Of a stretch of 64,000 nt of DNA, positions 53,551 to 62,425 are shown one piece after another; position 1 is the first letter of the stretch; each line of letters starts with the position of its first letter. Source of the DNA: Verrucomicrobiales bacterium. Lineage in GTDB: Bacteria; Verrucomicrobiota; Verrucomicrobiia; Limisphaerales; JAYPXF01. The notes beneath the pieces were generated by a model. It saw nothing but the letters and a program-made list of their open reading frames with translations. It was not told where the DNA came from and ran no database searches. The translations under genes and the position numbers were made by a program. The stretch is from the NCBI GenBank assembly GCA_002715965.1, contig PBAL01000007.1:21331-85330 (forward strand), in the 5' to 3' direction.

Positions 53551-56500
53551 ATGGCGGAGGAAAGGATCAACGAGATTCCATTGACCGGTCCGATCGCGTG
53601 GTTCGCGCGCAATGGCGTCGCGGCAAAGATGATGATCGTGGTGATTTTCATCGGAGGCATGATGTCCACGTTCACGATCAAAAAAGAGGTGTTCCCAGAG
53701 TTTTCCTCCGAAATGATCACCGTTTCCGTCCTCTACCGGGGAGCGGCGCCGGAGGAGGTTGAGAACGCGGTCAGTGTCCGCATCGAGGAGGCCTTGCAGG
53801 GCATTGATGGCATCGACCGCATCTGCTCATCGTCCGCCGAGGGCGCAAGCGGAGTGACGATCGAACTGATTCCCGGCACGGATCCGAGCACCGTGATCGA
53901 TGACGTGAAAGCCAAGGTCGATGCGATTGACACCTTTCCCAACGAGTCCGAAAAACCGGTGATCACCGAGGTGGTGATGAAGAGCCAGGTGATCAATATC
54001 GCGGTTTCCGGCCTGACGGATGAAGCCGCCTTGAAGTTGATCGGCGAGCGCGTGCGCGATGAAGTCTCACATCTGCCGGGCATCACCCAAACCGAACTGG
54101 TGGTCGCCCGACCTTACGAGGTTTCGATCGAGTTGTCGGAGGTTGCGATGCGGCAATACGGCTTGAGCTTCGATGAAGTCGCAACCGCGGTTCGTCGATC
54201 ATCATTCGACCTTCCCGGCGGTTCGATCAAGACAATGGGTGGTGAGTTTCTGCTACGGGTTCAGGGACAGGCCTATCGCGCGCCGGAGTTTGAACGCATT
54301 CCCCTGCGAACACTTCCGGATGGCTCGCGCCTGCTGCTCGGCGATGTTGCGGAGGTGGTGGATGGATTTGAGGAAAAGATGCAATTCGCCCACTTCAACA
54401 ACGAACCGGCGGTGATCATCCAGGTTTTTCGTGTGGGAGATCAAAGTGCGCTGGAAGTTTCTCAAATTGTCCGTGATTACGCGAAAGAGGCAACCGAGCG
54501 AATGCCGGAGGGGGTCTCCATCACGGCTTATCAGGATTACGCGGAGTATCTGCACGGACGTCTCTCGCTGCTGACCAAGAACGCAGCAATTGGGGGGATC
54601 TGCGTCTTCTTTGTGCTCGCCTTGTTCATGCGATTGCGATTGGCGATCTGGGTGAGCATCGGAATTCCCATCTCATTCCTGGGCACGCTCTGGGTCGTTC
54701 CAAATCTGGACGTGTCAATCAACATGCTCACGCTGTTCGCGTTCCTGCTGGTGCTCGGCATCGTGGTCGACGACGCCATCGTCGTTTCGGAAAACATTTA
54801 TACGCGCGTACAGTCCGGTGAAGACGGACTGACTGCCGGCATTCGTGGCGCCAAAGAAGTTTCCGTGCCGGTGATCTTTTCCATCCTCACGACTGTGGCA
54901 GCGTTCGCGCCAATGGCGGCAGTGGAAGGCAATACGGGCAAGGTATTACGTGGCATTCCGTTGATCGTCATTCCCACCTTGTTCTTCTCGGTAATCGAAT
55001 CCATGTGGGCGCTGCCAAATCACCTGAGTAAAATGAAACGGATTGATCCCAACCGGCCGACGCGCAATCCATTCACCAAGATCCAAAACGCCTTCAGCCG
55101 TTTTCTCAACGCGCTCATCACGCGAGTGTATCAACCGTTCCTGAACGTCTGCCTGAACTGGCGCTACACGACGGTTGCGGTGGGCATTTCAACCGTCGCC
55201 ATCACCATCACAATGATCACCAGTGGGTTCATCAAGTTTCAGTTCTTTCCGCCGGTGGAAGGAGATGACATTGCCGCATTCCTCACCATGCCCGCCGGCA
55301 CGCCACCCGAAGTCACGCGGGCCGCGGTGGCACGCCTTGAAAAGGCTGCCATCCAGATGCAGCGGGAATATGACGAAAAGTCGGGTTACACGACCAACAG
55401 CCTGGTCAGAAATGTACTGGCGTCCGTTGGGGATCAACCTTACCGCACAGCGCAAAGCAAGAATGGTGGAAACAACGGCAAGAACTTCACTTCCGACAAC
55501 GTGGGCGAGGTGCACATCCAACTCGTTCCCGCCGAGGGAAGGCCGGTTTCGTCCACCGAGATGGTGAATCGTTGGCGCGAACTGGCAGGGCCGATCCCAG
55601 GCGCGGTGGAGTCGGTGTTCACGTCGGATCTTTTCTCGGCCGGCAATGCGATCAATATCCAGTTAGCCGGTCCGGATGTTGATCAGATGCGTTCGGCTGC
55701 CGCTGAACTGAAGGAAAAGCTGCGTGTTTATGAAGGTGTATTTGATATTGCCGACAGTCATCGCACCGGGAAGCAGGAAGTGAAACTGTCCATCAAACCG
55801 AGTGCCGAGGCCACCGGCTTGAAGCTGCAAGATCTGGCGCGGCAGGTGCGGCAAGCCTTCTACGGCGAAGAAGCCCAGCGCATTCAACGCGATCGTGATG
55901 ACGTTCGCGTAATGGTCCGCTATCCGGCGGACGAGCGTCGTTCACTTCACAACCTCGAGACAATGCGCATTCGTCTGCCCGACGGCACGGAGACCCCTTT
56001 CTCTGCTGTCGCAAAAGCGGAAATCGGACGGGGCTATTCGACGATCAATCGGGTCGATCGACAGCGCGCACTGAACGTCACAGCAGAAGTGGATCTGAAC
56101 ATCGGCAATCCGAACGAGATCATCGCAGATCTCCGCAAGGGTGCCTATGCGCTCGCTGTTCTTTCGCACGAAGATGAACTGCCCGCTGACCGCAGGCGAT
56201 TGGTGGCCATTGTGGAACGTCGCGAACTGACATTTCATGTCTTCGATCCAACCGGTGAAAGGGTCCTCAAGAAGCCCAGCAGAGAACTTGGAATCCGAGC
56301 GACCACGAGGATCAAACGGGCTTTGAACGACGCCAGGGCCGATGGGGAGTTTGCCAAGGTGGAGCAGGATCGGATTTCCCGGGAGGTGACCGAACTCCTC
56401 GATTATTCGCAACAGGCATTCCTTCCAGAACTGCTCGCCCGCTATCCGGGACTTCGCTACGAACTGGAGGGCGAACAGGCCGAGCAGACCAAGACCATCG

Positions 56501-57075
56501 GTGGGTTGTCGCGTGGATTTTTTCTCTCGCTGTTCATCATCTTCGCGCTGCTGGCAATTCCATTGCGTTCATACTTCCTTCCGTTTGTTGTCATGTCAGC
56601 CATTCCATTCGGATTCGTCGGTGCGGTGGCTGGTCACATGATCATGGATCTGCATCTTACCGTGCTGTCCATGTTTGGATTCGTGGCGTTGGCGGGCGTG
56701 GCCGTGAATGACAACCTGGTGCTGGTTGACTTCATCAATCGCACAAAGCGATCGGGCGTTCCGGAAGCGGAGGCCGTTCGCCAAGCCGGACGCAAACGGT
56801 TTCGCCCGATCCTGCTGACTTCAGTTTCAACATTCATTGGTCTCACTCCGTTGATTCTGGAAAAGAGCCTGCAGGCCCAGTTTCTAATTCCCATGGCGGT
56901 GAGCCTTGGATTTGGTGTGCTTTACTCCACTTTCACCTCCTTGATTCTCGTGCCTTCGGTTTACCTGATCGTTGGGGACATCCGAAATTTCTTCTCCTGG
57001 CTCTATGGTTCTCGCCCGGAAACAAGCCCGGTTTCTGCCCCCTCCGAACGGGTTGCCACGCCACCTTCTACGTAA
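53551..57075 (+). CDS. RND efflux pump permease with a 95-residue insertion
   Basis: This is a 1174-residue inner-membrane proton-driven pump of the AcrB/TriC type. An N-terminal helix (MMIVVIFIGGMMSTFTI) is followed by the porter domain, and proton-relay Asp residues in LGIVVDDAIVVSENIYTR. A second porter domain and the last helices (FVVMSAIPFGFVGAVAGHMI, ALAGVAVNDNLVLVDFI) are also present. Compared with close relatives it is about 95 residues too long: residues 863-957 are inserted between NPNEIIADLR and LPELLARYPGLRYELEGEQ. The insert includes LVAIVERRELTFHVFDPTG and EQDRISREVTELLDYS. The rest is normal, so pumping may persist. It is the last gene of the efflux operon. Confidence 0.93.
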   Translation: MAEERINEIPLTGPIAWFARNGVAAKMMIVVIFIGGMMSTFTIKKEVFPEFSSEMITVSVLYRGAAPEEVENAVSVRIEEALQGIDGIDRICSSSAEGASGVTIELIPGTDPSTVIDDVKAKVDAIDTFPNESEKPVITEVVMKSQVINIAVSGLTDEAALKLIGERVRDEVSHLPGITQTELVVARPYEVSIELSEVAMRQYGLSFDEVATAVRRSSFDLPGGSIKTMGGEFLLRVQGQAYRAPEFERIPLRTLPDGSRLLLGDVAEVVDGFEEKMQFAHFNNEPAVIIQVFRVGDQSALEVSQIVRDYAKEATERMPEGVSITAYQDYAEYLHGRLSLLTKNAAIGGICVFFVLALFMRLRLAIWVSIGIPISFLGTLWVVPNLDVSINMLTLFAFLLVLGIVVDDAIVVSENIYTRVQSGEDGLTAGIRGAKEVSVPVIFSILTTVAAFAPMAAVEGNTGKVLRGIPLIVIPTLFFSVIESMWALPNHLSKMKRIDPNRPTRNPFTKIQNAFSRFLNALITRVYQPFLNVCLNWRYTTVAVGISTVAITITMITSGFIKFQFFPPVEGDDIAAFLTMPAGTPPEVTRAAVARLEKAAIQMQREYDEKSGYTTNSLVRNVLASVGDQPYRTAQSKNGGNNGKNFTSDNVGEVHIQLVPAEGRPVSSTEMVNRWRELAGPIPGAVESVFTSDLFSAGNAINIQLAGPDVDQMRSAAAELKEKLRVYEGVFDIADSHRTGKQEVKLSIKPSAEATGLKLQDLARQVRQAFYGEEAQRIQRDRDDVRVMVRYPADERRSLHNLETMRIRLPDGTETPFSAVAKAEIGRGYSTINRVDRQRALNVTAEVDLNIGNPNEIIADLRKGAYALAVLSHEDELPADRRRLVAIVERRELTFHVFDPTGERVLKKPSRELGIRATTRIKRALNDARADGEFAKVEQDRISREVTELLDYSQQAFLPELLARYPGLRYELEGEQAEQTKTIGGLSRGFFLSLFIIFALLAIPLRSYFLPFVVMSAIPFGFVGAVAGHMIMDLHLTVLSMFGFVALAGVAVNDNLVLVDFINRTKRSGVPEAEAVRQAGRKRFRPILLTSVSTFIGLTPLILEKSLQAQFLIPMAVSLGFGVLYSTFTSLILVPSVYLIVGDIRNFFSWLYGSRPETSPVSAPSERVATPPST

Positions 57076-57189
57076 CCGAAGGTAGATTCACAGCATCTGC
57101 ACACCTGAGCCCGGGAATGGCGCACGAATCGTCCCGAATACCGCTTGCCAGATGTAGCAACGGGTGCTAGTTCTGACAGAACTCCTACT

Positions 57190-57945
57190 ATGCAAATCCA
57201 TATCAACCGCGATGGTCAGGATTACGGTCCGTATACGATCGAACAGGTGAACCAATACCTCTTGGACGGGTCAGTCATCCCAACTGACATGGCTTGGCAT
57301 GATGGACTTCCCGATTGGGTGCCCCTGCCCCAGGTCAGTGGCGTGGTCATCCCTGGTGGTGGGGCGGCTGTCGTTACAGCGACCGGCGCAGGAAGCAAGA
57401 AAATGATCATTGGCATTTCGGTGGCAGCTCTGGCCGCTGCGGCAGTCGCGGGAGGACTCGTATACGTTGCCATGACCAAGAATTCGGGAGGTGACCAAGC
57501 ATCAGCGGGCGACGGAGGAGGAGAAAGTTCCCAAACTTCCATCGGCTCGTCCGCATCCGGCAGTGGTGGTAATGGAGGCAATGGCATGAACAACGGCATG
57601 GGAATGGATGGTGATATGGAAATGGGGATGGGGATGGATATGGACGGCATGGATGGGATGGCTGGTGGTGGAGGCGCGAGCTTCGCCAAGGTCAAAGCGA
57701 TCTTTAAAAACAAGTGTTACAAGTGCCACGGCAATGGAAAGAGCAAGGGAGGTTACACGATCGATTCAAAGTCTGGCGCGATGGATGCAATCACCGTGGG
57801 ACGTCCAGATGCCAGTCTACTCGTGAGGCTGGTGCGTCGTGACGATCCCGACGATGCCATGCCGCCGAAGGAGTCAGACAAACTCTCCCCCGCGGAAGTA
57901 GCTGCAGTGGTTGCATGGGTCAAGGCCGGAGCCAAATGGCAGTAG
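57190..57945 (+). CDS. GYF_2 domain, membrane helix and cytochrome c protein
   Basis: The 251-residue protein starts with a GYF_2 (DUF4339) domain (INRDGQDYGPYTIEQVNQYL, MAWHDGLPDWVPL), followed by a single membrane helix (IIGISVAALAAAAVAGGLVYV). A low-complexity Gly/Met/Asp linker (residues about 100-160, with repeated GMGMD and MDGMDGM units) and a C-terminal PVC-type cytochrome c domain follow, with CYKCHG (Cys176, Cys179, His180) and a likely distal Met in DDAMPPKES. The GYF_2 domain would face the cytosol and the heme the periplasm. Electron transfer across or at the membrane is likely, partner unknown. ATG 57190 is chosen as it begins the GYF_2 domain exactly. Confidence 0.85.
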   Translation: MQIHINRDGQDYGPYTIEQVNQYLLDGSVIPTDMAWHDGLPDWVPLPQVSGVVIPGGGAAVVTATGAGSKKMIIGISVAALAAAAVAGGLVYVAMTKNSGGDQASAGDGGGESSQTSIGSSASGSGGNGGNGMNNGMGMDGDMEMGMGMDMDGMDGMAGGGGASFAKVKAIFKNKCYKCHGNGKSKGGYTIDSKSGAMDAITVGRPDASLLVRLVRRDDPDDAMPPKESDKLSPAEVAAVVAWVKAGAKWQ

Positions 57946-57969
57946 CCTTCCACCCAGAGTAATTTCGAA

Positions 57970-57994
57970 AGCACGCCTTCGGGCGTGCTTTTTT
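57970..57994 (+). terminator. Rho-independent terminator
   Basis: AGCACGCC-TTCG-GGCGTGCT is a perfect 8-bp stem with a stable UUCG loop, followed directly by a run of T. It ends the GYF_2-cytochrome gene's transcript, 25 bp after its stop. Confidence 0.92.
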
Positions 57995-58060
57995 GTACAC
58001 GGAGGACATCATCGTGGATTGAGTTTGAGATTCCGCTTCGAACCCCGGTAAAAGTCCGGC

Positions 58061-58318
58061 ATGTCGGACGAAGAATCGAAGAAGCCCGAGCACGAGTCGC
58101 ACCTGCGGAGTGTCATCAAGGGCGTTACTTGGCGGGTAGTCGCCACAACCGTCACATTTCTCCTGGCCCATTGGATCACGGGCAGGGTGGACGTAGCTGT
58201 GAAAATCGCGGGATGGGAAGCGTTCGCAAAGATCTTCGCCTACTACCTGCATGAGCGGGCGTGGCAAGCAGTGCCGAGGGGAACAATCCGCGGATGGTTT
58301 GGCAAAGGCGCAGGCTGA
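58061..58318 (+). CDS. DUF2061 family small membrane protein
   Basis: The 85-residue protein shows the DUF2061 pattern: a charged N-terminus (DEESKKPEHESHLRSVIKG), GVTWRVVATTVTFLLAHWITG as first helix, then VDVAVKIAGWEAFAKIFAYYLHERAW as second helix with the conserved 'YYLHERaW' ending. The family has unknown function, two helices, and is sometimes fused to sulfate-assimilation enzymes. No such partner is here. It is convergent with the DUF4126 gene, with 19 bp between. Confidence 0.88.
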   Translation: MSDEESKKPEHESHLRSVIKGVTWRVVATTVTFLLAHWITGRVDVAVKIAGWEAFAKIFAYYLHERAWQAVPRGTIRGWFGKGAG

Positions 58319-58337
58319 GTGCATGAGAAACGACCGT

Positions 58338-58985
58338 TCACCGAACGGGCGTTTCATCGGGCACTGTCCTTTCGCTGCCAGATCGAAGTAGTTGCTGGAA
58401 GTTACTTCGGAAGGTCGCCTGGTTCCGCTTCGGGAAGGCGACTCGATATCCGACAAATCCGATCATTCCCAACAACCCAACCGCCGCGACGAATGGGATG
58501 AAGACAGCGGCCACGCTCACTCCGGTTGAAGCAGCCGCTTCACCGGTTGAAAGGATCGGGTTGGCCAGACCACTCGTTGTCGCCGTTGAAACTCCGCGGG
58601 TAAAAGCCGTCACGGATTGAACCGCTCCGGCGGCCGCACCACCGCTGATGATGGAAAGACTCCACTTCAGCCACGGATCCATCTCGGGAATGAAGCCGGC
58701 CATGACGACCGTTCCGGCGATGACCGAACACGGAGTCGTGACGCCGTCCAATGCGTTGTCCACCCAGGGAATATAGTAGCCAAGAATCTCCAGCACAGTC
58801 GCCGCACTAAATGCCACGAGCGCAGCATCCGAGGCTATCCACTGAAAAGATTCGGTGAGTTCGAGGTGCCCGGATTTTGCCGCAACGCTGGTAATCAACA
58901 TCGGGACAAACACGCGGAAGCCACAAGCGGCCGCGAGACCGAAACCGATACAGAGGCTGAGAATTGTTTCGTAATAGTCTGTCAT
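58338..58985 (-). CDS. DUF4126 family membrane protein
   Basis: The 215-residue inner-membrane protein has the DUF4126 look: ILSLCIGFGLAAACGFRVFVP first helix, a SDAALVAFSAATVLEILGYYIPWVDNALDG segment with a conserved 'yyIPwvDn' motif, PCSVIAGTVVMAGF, a Gly/Ala-rich helix ISGGAAAGAVQSVTAFTR, and a last helix FIPFVAAVGLLGMIGFVGY. Function is unknown. It is divergent from the VTT/DedA gene, with a 139-bp AT-rich spacer that likely holds both promoters. Confidence 0.83.
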   Translation of the reverse strand: MTDYYETILSLCIGFGLAAACGFRVFVPMLITSVAAKSGHLELTESFQWIASDAALVAFSAATVLEILGYYIPWVDNALDGVTTPCSVIAGTVVMAGFIPEMDPWLKWSLSIISGGAAAGAVQSVTAFTRGVSTATTSGLANPILSTGEAAASTGVSVAAVFIPFVAAVGLLGMIGFVGYRVAFPKRNQATFRSNFQQLLRSGSERTVPDETPVR

Positions 58986-59124
58986 GGTGAGCCTTTGGTT
59001 ATGTCGAGATGGCTAACACAGGTTTCCTGAGGGTTGTTTCAGATATTTGGAAAAATGGGTGAAATAACCTTAAAAAATTCAATTCTTGCCAAATAACGCC
59101 ATCATTACATCCAAACTTCAGTAA

Positions 59125-59790
59125 ATGCGACTGATCTGGATCTTTCTCGGCCTCGCGGCATTCATGCTCGTCCCGTTCTTCATTTGGGCGGAAAGCATGG
59201 ATTTTGGACCGGACGGCGCGATCGGCTATCTGGAGGGATTCGGGTCGTGGGCGTGGGCGGTTGGGGTCGGGCTGCTCCTTTCAGATCTGATGCTTCCGAT
59301 TCCAGGCACGGCAATCATGGCCGCCTTGGGATACATCTACGGGTTTTGGCTTGGCGGACTGATCAGTGCAATTGGTTCCTTCCTCGCGGGTTCAACCGCA
59401 TTTCTGCTGTGCCGTGCTTTGGGACGTCGCGCGGCGATTTGGCTGGTTGGAGAGGAAGACCTGGCAAAAGGCGAACGAATCTTCACGAGCATCGGCGGTT
59501 GGCTGGTGGTGATCTCACGTTGGTTGCCTTTGTTTCCTGAGGTCATCGCCTGCATGGCGGGTTTGGTTGGCATGCCGCCTCGGCTGTTTTTTCTCGCACT
59601 GGCCTGCGGATCTGTGCCTCTCGGATTCGCCTATGCGGCAATCGGCGCAGCCGGGATCGACCGTCCGGCGCTCGCTTTGGCCTTGAGCGCGGGACTCCCT
59701 CCCCTGCTTTGGTGGATCGTGAAACGGCGTATAGAGTCCCGAATCGGCGATCTAGTCCAGAATGCCGAGGCTTCTGAAAAAGACTCGTAA
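59125..59790 (+). CDS. VTT/DedA (TVP38/TMEM64) family membrane protein
   Basis: The 221-residue inner-membrane protein has the VTT/DedA fold: LLLSDLMLPIPGTAIMAALGYIYG (re-entrant loop with a Pro-rich motif), FLAGSTAFLLCRALGRRAAIWLVG with the basic 'alGRr' motif, GGWLVVISRWLPLFPEVIACMAGLVG and SVPLGFAYAAIGAAG. Members move lipids such as undecaprenyl phosphate or phosphatidylethanolamine between leaflets. The substrate here is unknown. No operon partner is evident. Confidence 0.83.
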   Translation: MRLIWIFLGLAAFMLVPFFIWAESMDFGPDGAIGYLEGFGSWAWAVGVGLLLSDLMLPIPGTAIMAALGYIYGFWLGGLISAIGSFLAGSTAFLLCRALGRRAAIWLVGEEDLAKGERIFTSIGGWLVVISRWLPLFPEVIACMAGLVGMPPRLFFLALACGSVPLGFAYAAIGAAGIDRPALALALSAGLPPLLWWIVKRRIESRIGDLVQNAEASEKDS

Positions 59791-59876
59791 ACCGGGCGAC
59801 TGCCTCCTACATTCAGACACGTGCCAATTTGACAGCTGCCGGTCAGTGGGGTGACCGAGCCAACTGGAGCAAAGCA

Positions 59877-60023
59877 ATGCCTGAATCAAGTGAAAGCGAT
59901 TTGGCGATCCTCCATCCGGAAGACAACCCGATGGACCGTAAGATGGCCGAGAAGGCCCGGTTGCAGGCCCTCGTTGACAACAATCCCGCGCTCCTTGACG
60001 AGCACGACGTCCGAATGTCCTGA
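59877..60023 (+). other. Probable N-terminal segment of the sensor kinase, separated by a frameshift
   Basis: The frame MPESSESDLAILHPEDNPMD, KARLQALVDNNPALLDEHDV ends at a TGA (60021-60023). The frame that follows without its own ATG (LISQARRQSNGDARLK, SAQFSIWNFKPEHTRVLAID) leads into the receiver domain of the kinase. One inserted base near 60020 would join them into a continuous protein. It may be an assembly error or a real frameshift. A separate 48-residue small gene is also possible. Confidence 0.5.
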
Positions 60024-60133
60024 TTAGCCAAGCGCGCCGGCAATCCAACGGCGATGCCCGCCTCAAAACCGATCCGGACAAGGCGTATTCGGCGCAGTTT
60101 TCCATCTGGAATTTCAAACCCGAGCACACCCGC

Positions 60134-61651
60134 GTGTTGGCCATTGACGACGATGAGCTGAACCGCGACATGATCACCCGCGTGCTTCAGAAATCCGGGT
60201 TCCCCATTCAATGTGCAGCGTCCGGAGAAGAAGGCCGAAAACTCATCCAAGAATTCGAACCCGATCTGGTCGTCTGCGATGTCAGGCTGCCGGACAGCTC
60301 GGGTTTCGACATCTGCAAGGACGTCAAGTCCGACGAACGAACTTCGCACATTCTTTTCGCATTGATATCCAGCCAGGAAACTTCACCCGAGAGCAAGGTT
60401 GAGGGGCTCCAATCCGGCGCCGATGAATACATCGTCCGGCCGATCAACCACAAGGAACTCGTCGCCCGCATGCACGCCCTGGCGCGGATTCAACAAGCCG
60501 CCCTCGCCTTGCGTGTGAGCGAACAACGGTTCCTGACGCTCGCGCAAACCGCACCGACGGGGATCGTGCGAACCGATCCGCAGGGTAACATCGTCTACGT
60601 CAACGATCATTGGTGCGAACTCACCGGAATCAGTGGCGCCAAAGCACCCGGCAAACGCTGGGACTTGGGCGTGCACCCCGACGATGTAAAACGCGTCTCC
60701 AAACTCTTCAACAATCGGGATACCGGAAAAGCCGAATGCCGCTTCATTGGAAAGGACGAGAACATTCGCTGGGTGATGTTGACTGCAGCCTGTGAGGCCA
60801 ACCATGACGGTGAAATCACCGGCCATATCGGCGCGATGATTGACATCACCGAACGCAAGGACGCGACGGACAAACTTGCCGCCCTCAATCAGACCCTGGA
60901 CAAACAGGTCGCCTCGCGTACCGAACAGCTTGCACACACAAACGAATTGCTTCTCCGCGAAATCAAGGAACGCAAGCGGGCCGAAGAAGAACTCAAACAA
61001 CTCCCCCATCGTATTCTGGAGGCCCAGGAGACGGAACGGCGCCGGGTCGCGCGCGAGCTGCACGACGGCGTCTCTCAAATCCTCGCCTCCGTGCAATTCC
61101 GCATCCGCAACGCCTCCCAATCCATCGAGGATTTGGGCGATGAAAAGGTCATCAGTGAAATCAAACAGGCAGAACAACTGCTGGAACGCACCTTGAAAGA
61201 AGTGCGCAATATTTCACACGACCTTTGCCCCAGCGAACTCGACGACCTGGGACTCATCCCCGCAATCCAAAGCCTCGTTCAACATTTCGAAGTCCGCTCC
61301 GGCGTCGATGTCAGCCTCGAACTGCCCGAGTGGAAGTCCCGCGTCCAGCCGGACATCGAACTCGCGTTCTACCGAATCCTCCAGGAGGCCCTTTCCAATG
61401 TCGATCGTCACGCAGATGCCAGCGTCGTTGAAATCACGCTCAGCAAAGACGACAATGCCATCACCCTCGCCGTGCGCGACGACGGCAAGGGCTTTGGCAA
61501 ATCAACAAAATCTTCCGATGGCGGTCTCGGTCTCGTCAACATGCGCGAGCGGACCGAATCGATTGATGGCTCCGTTGCCATCACCTCGCCTCCCACCGGC
61601 GGCGCGCGCATAGAGATCGTGGTTCCACTCAACCCAGAAAAATCTTCCTGA
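60134..61651 (+). CDS. Hybrid sensor histidine kinase with N-terminal receiver domain and PAS
   Basis: From the GTG at 60134 there are 505 residues; in-frame coding-like sequence extends further upstream (see the preceding entry), so the true N-terminus is probably earlier. The order is a receiver domain (AIDDDELNRDMITRVLQ, phospho-acceptor Asp49 in LVVCDVRLPDSSGFD), a PAS domain (about residues 130-245: TGIVRTDPQGNIVYVNDHW), a coiled coil, a HisKA_3 segment with His310 in RRRVARELHDGVSQILASVQ, and HATPase_c (NVDRHADASVVEITLS, VRDDGKGFGK, GGLGLVNMRERTES). This is a NarX/DegS-type cytosolic kinase. Its partner regulator starts 2 bp after the stop. Confidence 0.93.
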   Translation: MLAIDDDELNRDMITRVLQKSGFPIQCAASGEEGRKLIQEFEPDLVVCDVRLPDSSGFDICKDVKSDERTSHILFALISSQETSPESKVEGLQSGADEYIVRPINHKELVARMHALARIQQAALALRVSEQRFLTLAQTAPTGIVRTDPQGNIVYVNDHWCELTGISGAKAPGKRWDLGVHPDDVKRVSKLFNNRDTGKAECRFIGKDENIRWVMLTAACEANHDGEITGHIGAMIDITERKDATDKLAALNQTLDKQVASRTEQLAHTNELLLREIKERKRAEEELKQLPHRILEAQETERRRVARELHDGVSQILASVQFRIRNASQSIEDLGDEKVISEIKQAEQLLERTLKEVRNISHDLCPSELDDLGLIPAIQSLVQHFEVRSGVDVSLELPEWKSRVQPDIELAFYRILQEALSNVDRHADASVVEITLSKDDNAITLAVRDDGKGFGKSTKSSDGGLGLVNMRERTESIDGSVAITSPPTGGARIEIVVPLNPEKSS

Positions 61652-61653
61652 AC

Positions 61654-62388
61654 ATGCCACGCAAAGCTGCAAAGAAATCCATCAAACTCCTCCTCGCTGA
61701 CGATCACCCCGTCGTGCGCGAGGGCATCCGCTCCTGTCTCTCCGCCTTCAAGCACCTGAAGATCGTGGGTGAAGCCTCCAACGGCGGGGAAGCCGTCGAA
61801 CTCGCCACTTCCCTGAAGCCGGACATCGTCCTCATGGACATCAACATGCCCGTTGTCAACGGCATCGAGGCCACCCGCACGATTGCGAGCACGCTTCCCA
61901 ACACGCGCGTCGTCATCCTGACCGTCGTCAACAACCAGCAATATGTCGCCGAGATGATCCAAAGCGGCGCAAAAGGTTACGTGCTCAAGGACGCTCATCC
62001 GGAGGAACTCGTCGAAGCCATTGATGAAGTCAACGAAGGAAAACTTTACTTCGAAATCCGGGAAGACACCCCCAATCCCCCGCCTCCGACCATTCCTCCA
62101 TCCGACCCGAAGAAGATTCTTTCCGGCCGTGAGATCGAAGTGCTCACCCTCGTCGCCTCCGGAAAGAGCAGCAAGGAAATCGCACTGGGATTCGATGTTT
62201 CCGTCCGGACGGTGAAGACCTATCGCGAACGCATCATGCGCAAGGCCGGACTCCACTCCGTCGCGGAGATGACCAAATATGCCGTCGAAACCGGGCTGCT
62301 CAACAGCAACCCGAGCCCCGTGACCGGCCTTCCCAGCACCCCAACCCGGCCTGCACGCAAGAAAGCGGCGAAGAAGAAGAGCCGCTGA
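61654..62388 (+). CDS. NarL/FixJ-family response regulator
   Basis: The 244-residue transcription factor has an N-terminal receiver (LLLADDHPVVREGIRSCL, phospho-acceptor Asp in PDIVLMDINMPVVNGIEAT, switch Thr in ILTVVNN, Lys in GYVLKDAHPEEL). A Pro-rich linker (TPNPPPPTIPPSDPKK) leads to a C-terminal LuxR helix-turn-helix (LSGREIEVLTLVASGKSSKE, SVRTVKTYRERIMRKAGL). A basic Ala/Lys tail follows. It is translated 2 bp after the kinase and is almost certainly its target. Regulated genes cannot be told from the window. Confidence 0.95.
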   Translation: MPRKAAKKSIKLLLADDHPVVREGIRSCLSAFKHLKIVGEASNGGEAVELATSLKPDIVLMDINMPVVNGIEATRTIASTLPNTRVVILTVVNNQQYVAEMIQSGAKGYVLKDAHPEELVEAIDEVNEGKLYFEIREDTPNPPPPTIPPSDPKKILSGREIEVLTLVASGKSSKEIALGFDVSVRTVKTYRERIMRKAGLHSVAEMTKYAVETGLLNSNPSPVTGLPSTPTRPARKKAAKKKSR

Positions 62389-62405
62389 TCCCAGCGGCTC
62401 TTCTT
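62374..62405. terminator. Bidirectional hairpin terminator between convergent genes
   Basis: AAGAAGAGCCGCT and AGCGGCTCTTCTT form a perfect 13-bp stem with a 6-nt loop; the regulator's stop codon lies at the edge of the stem. The T-rich arm ends serve both strands moderately. It separates the response regulator from the convergent Arg/Glu-rich protein gene. Confidence 0.7.
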
Positions 62406-62425
62406 GGAATTCGATCCGATTTATT

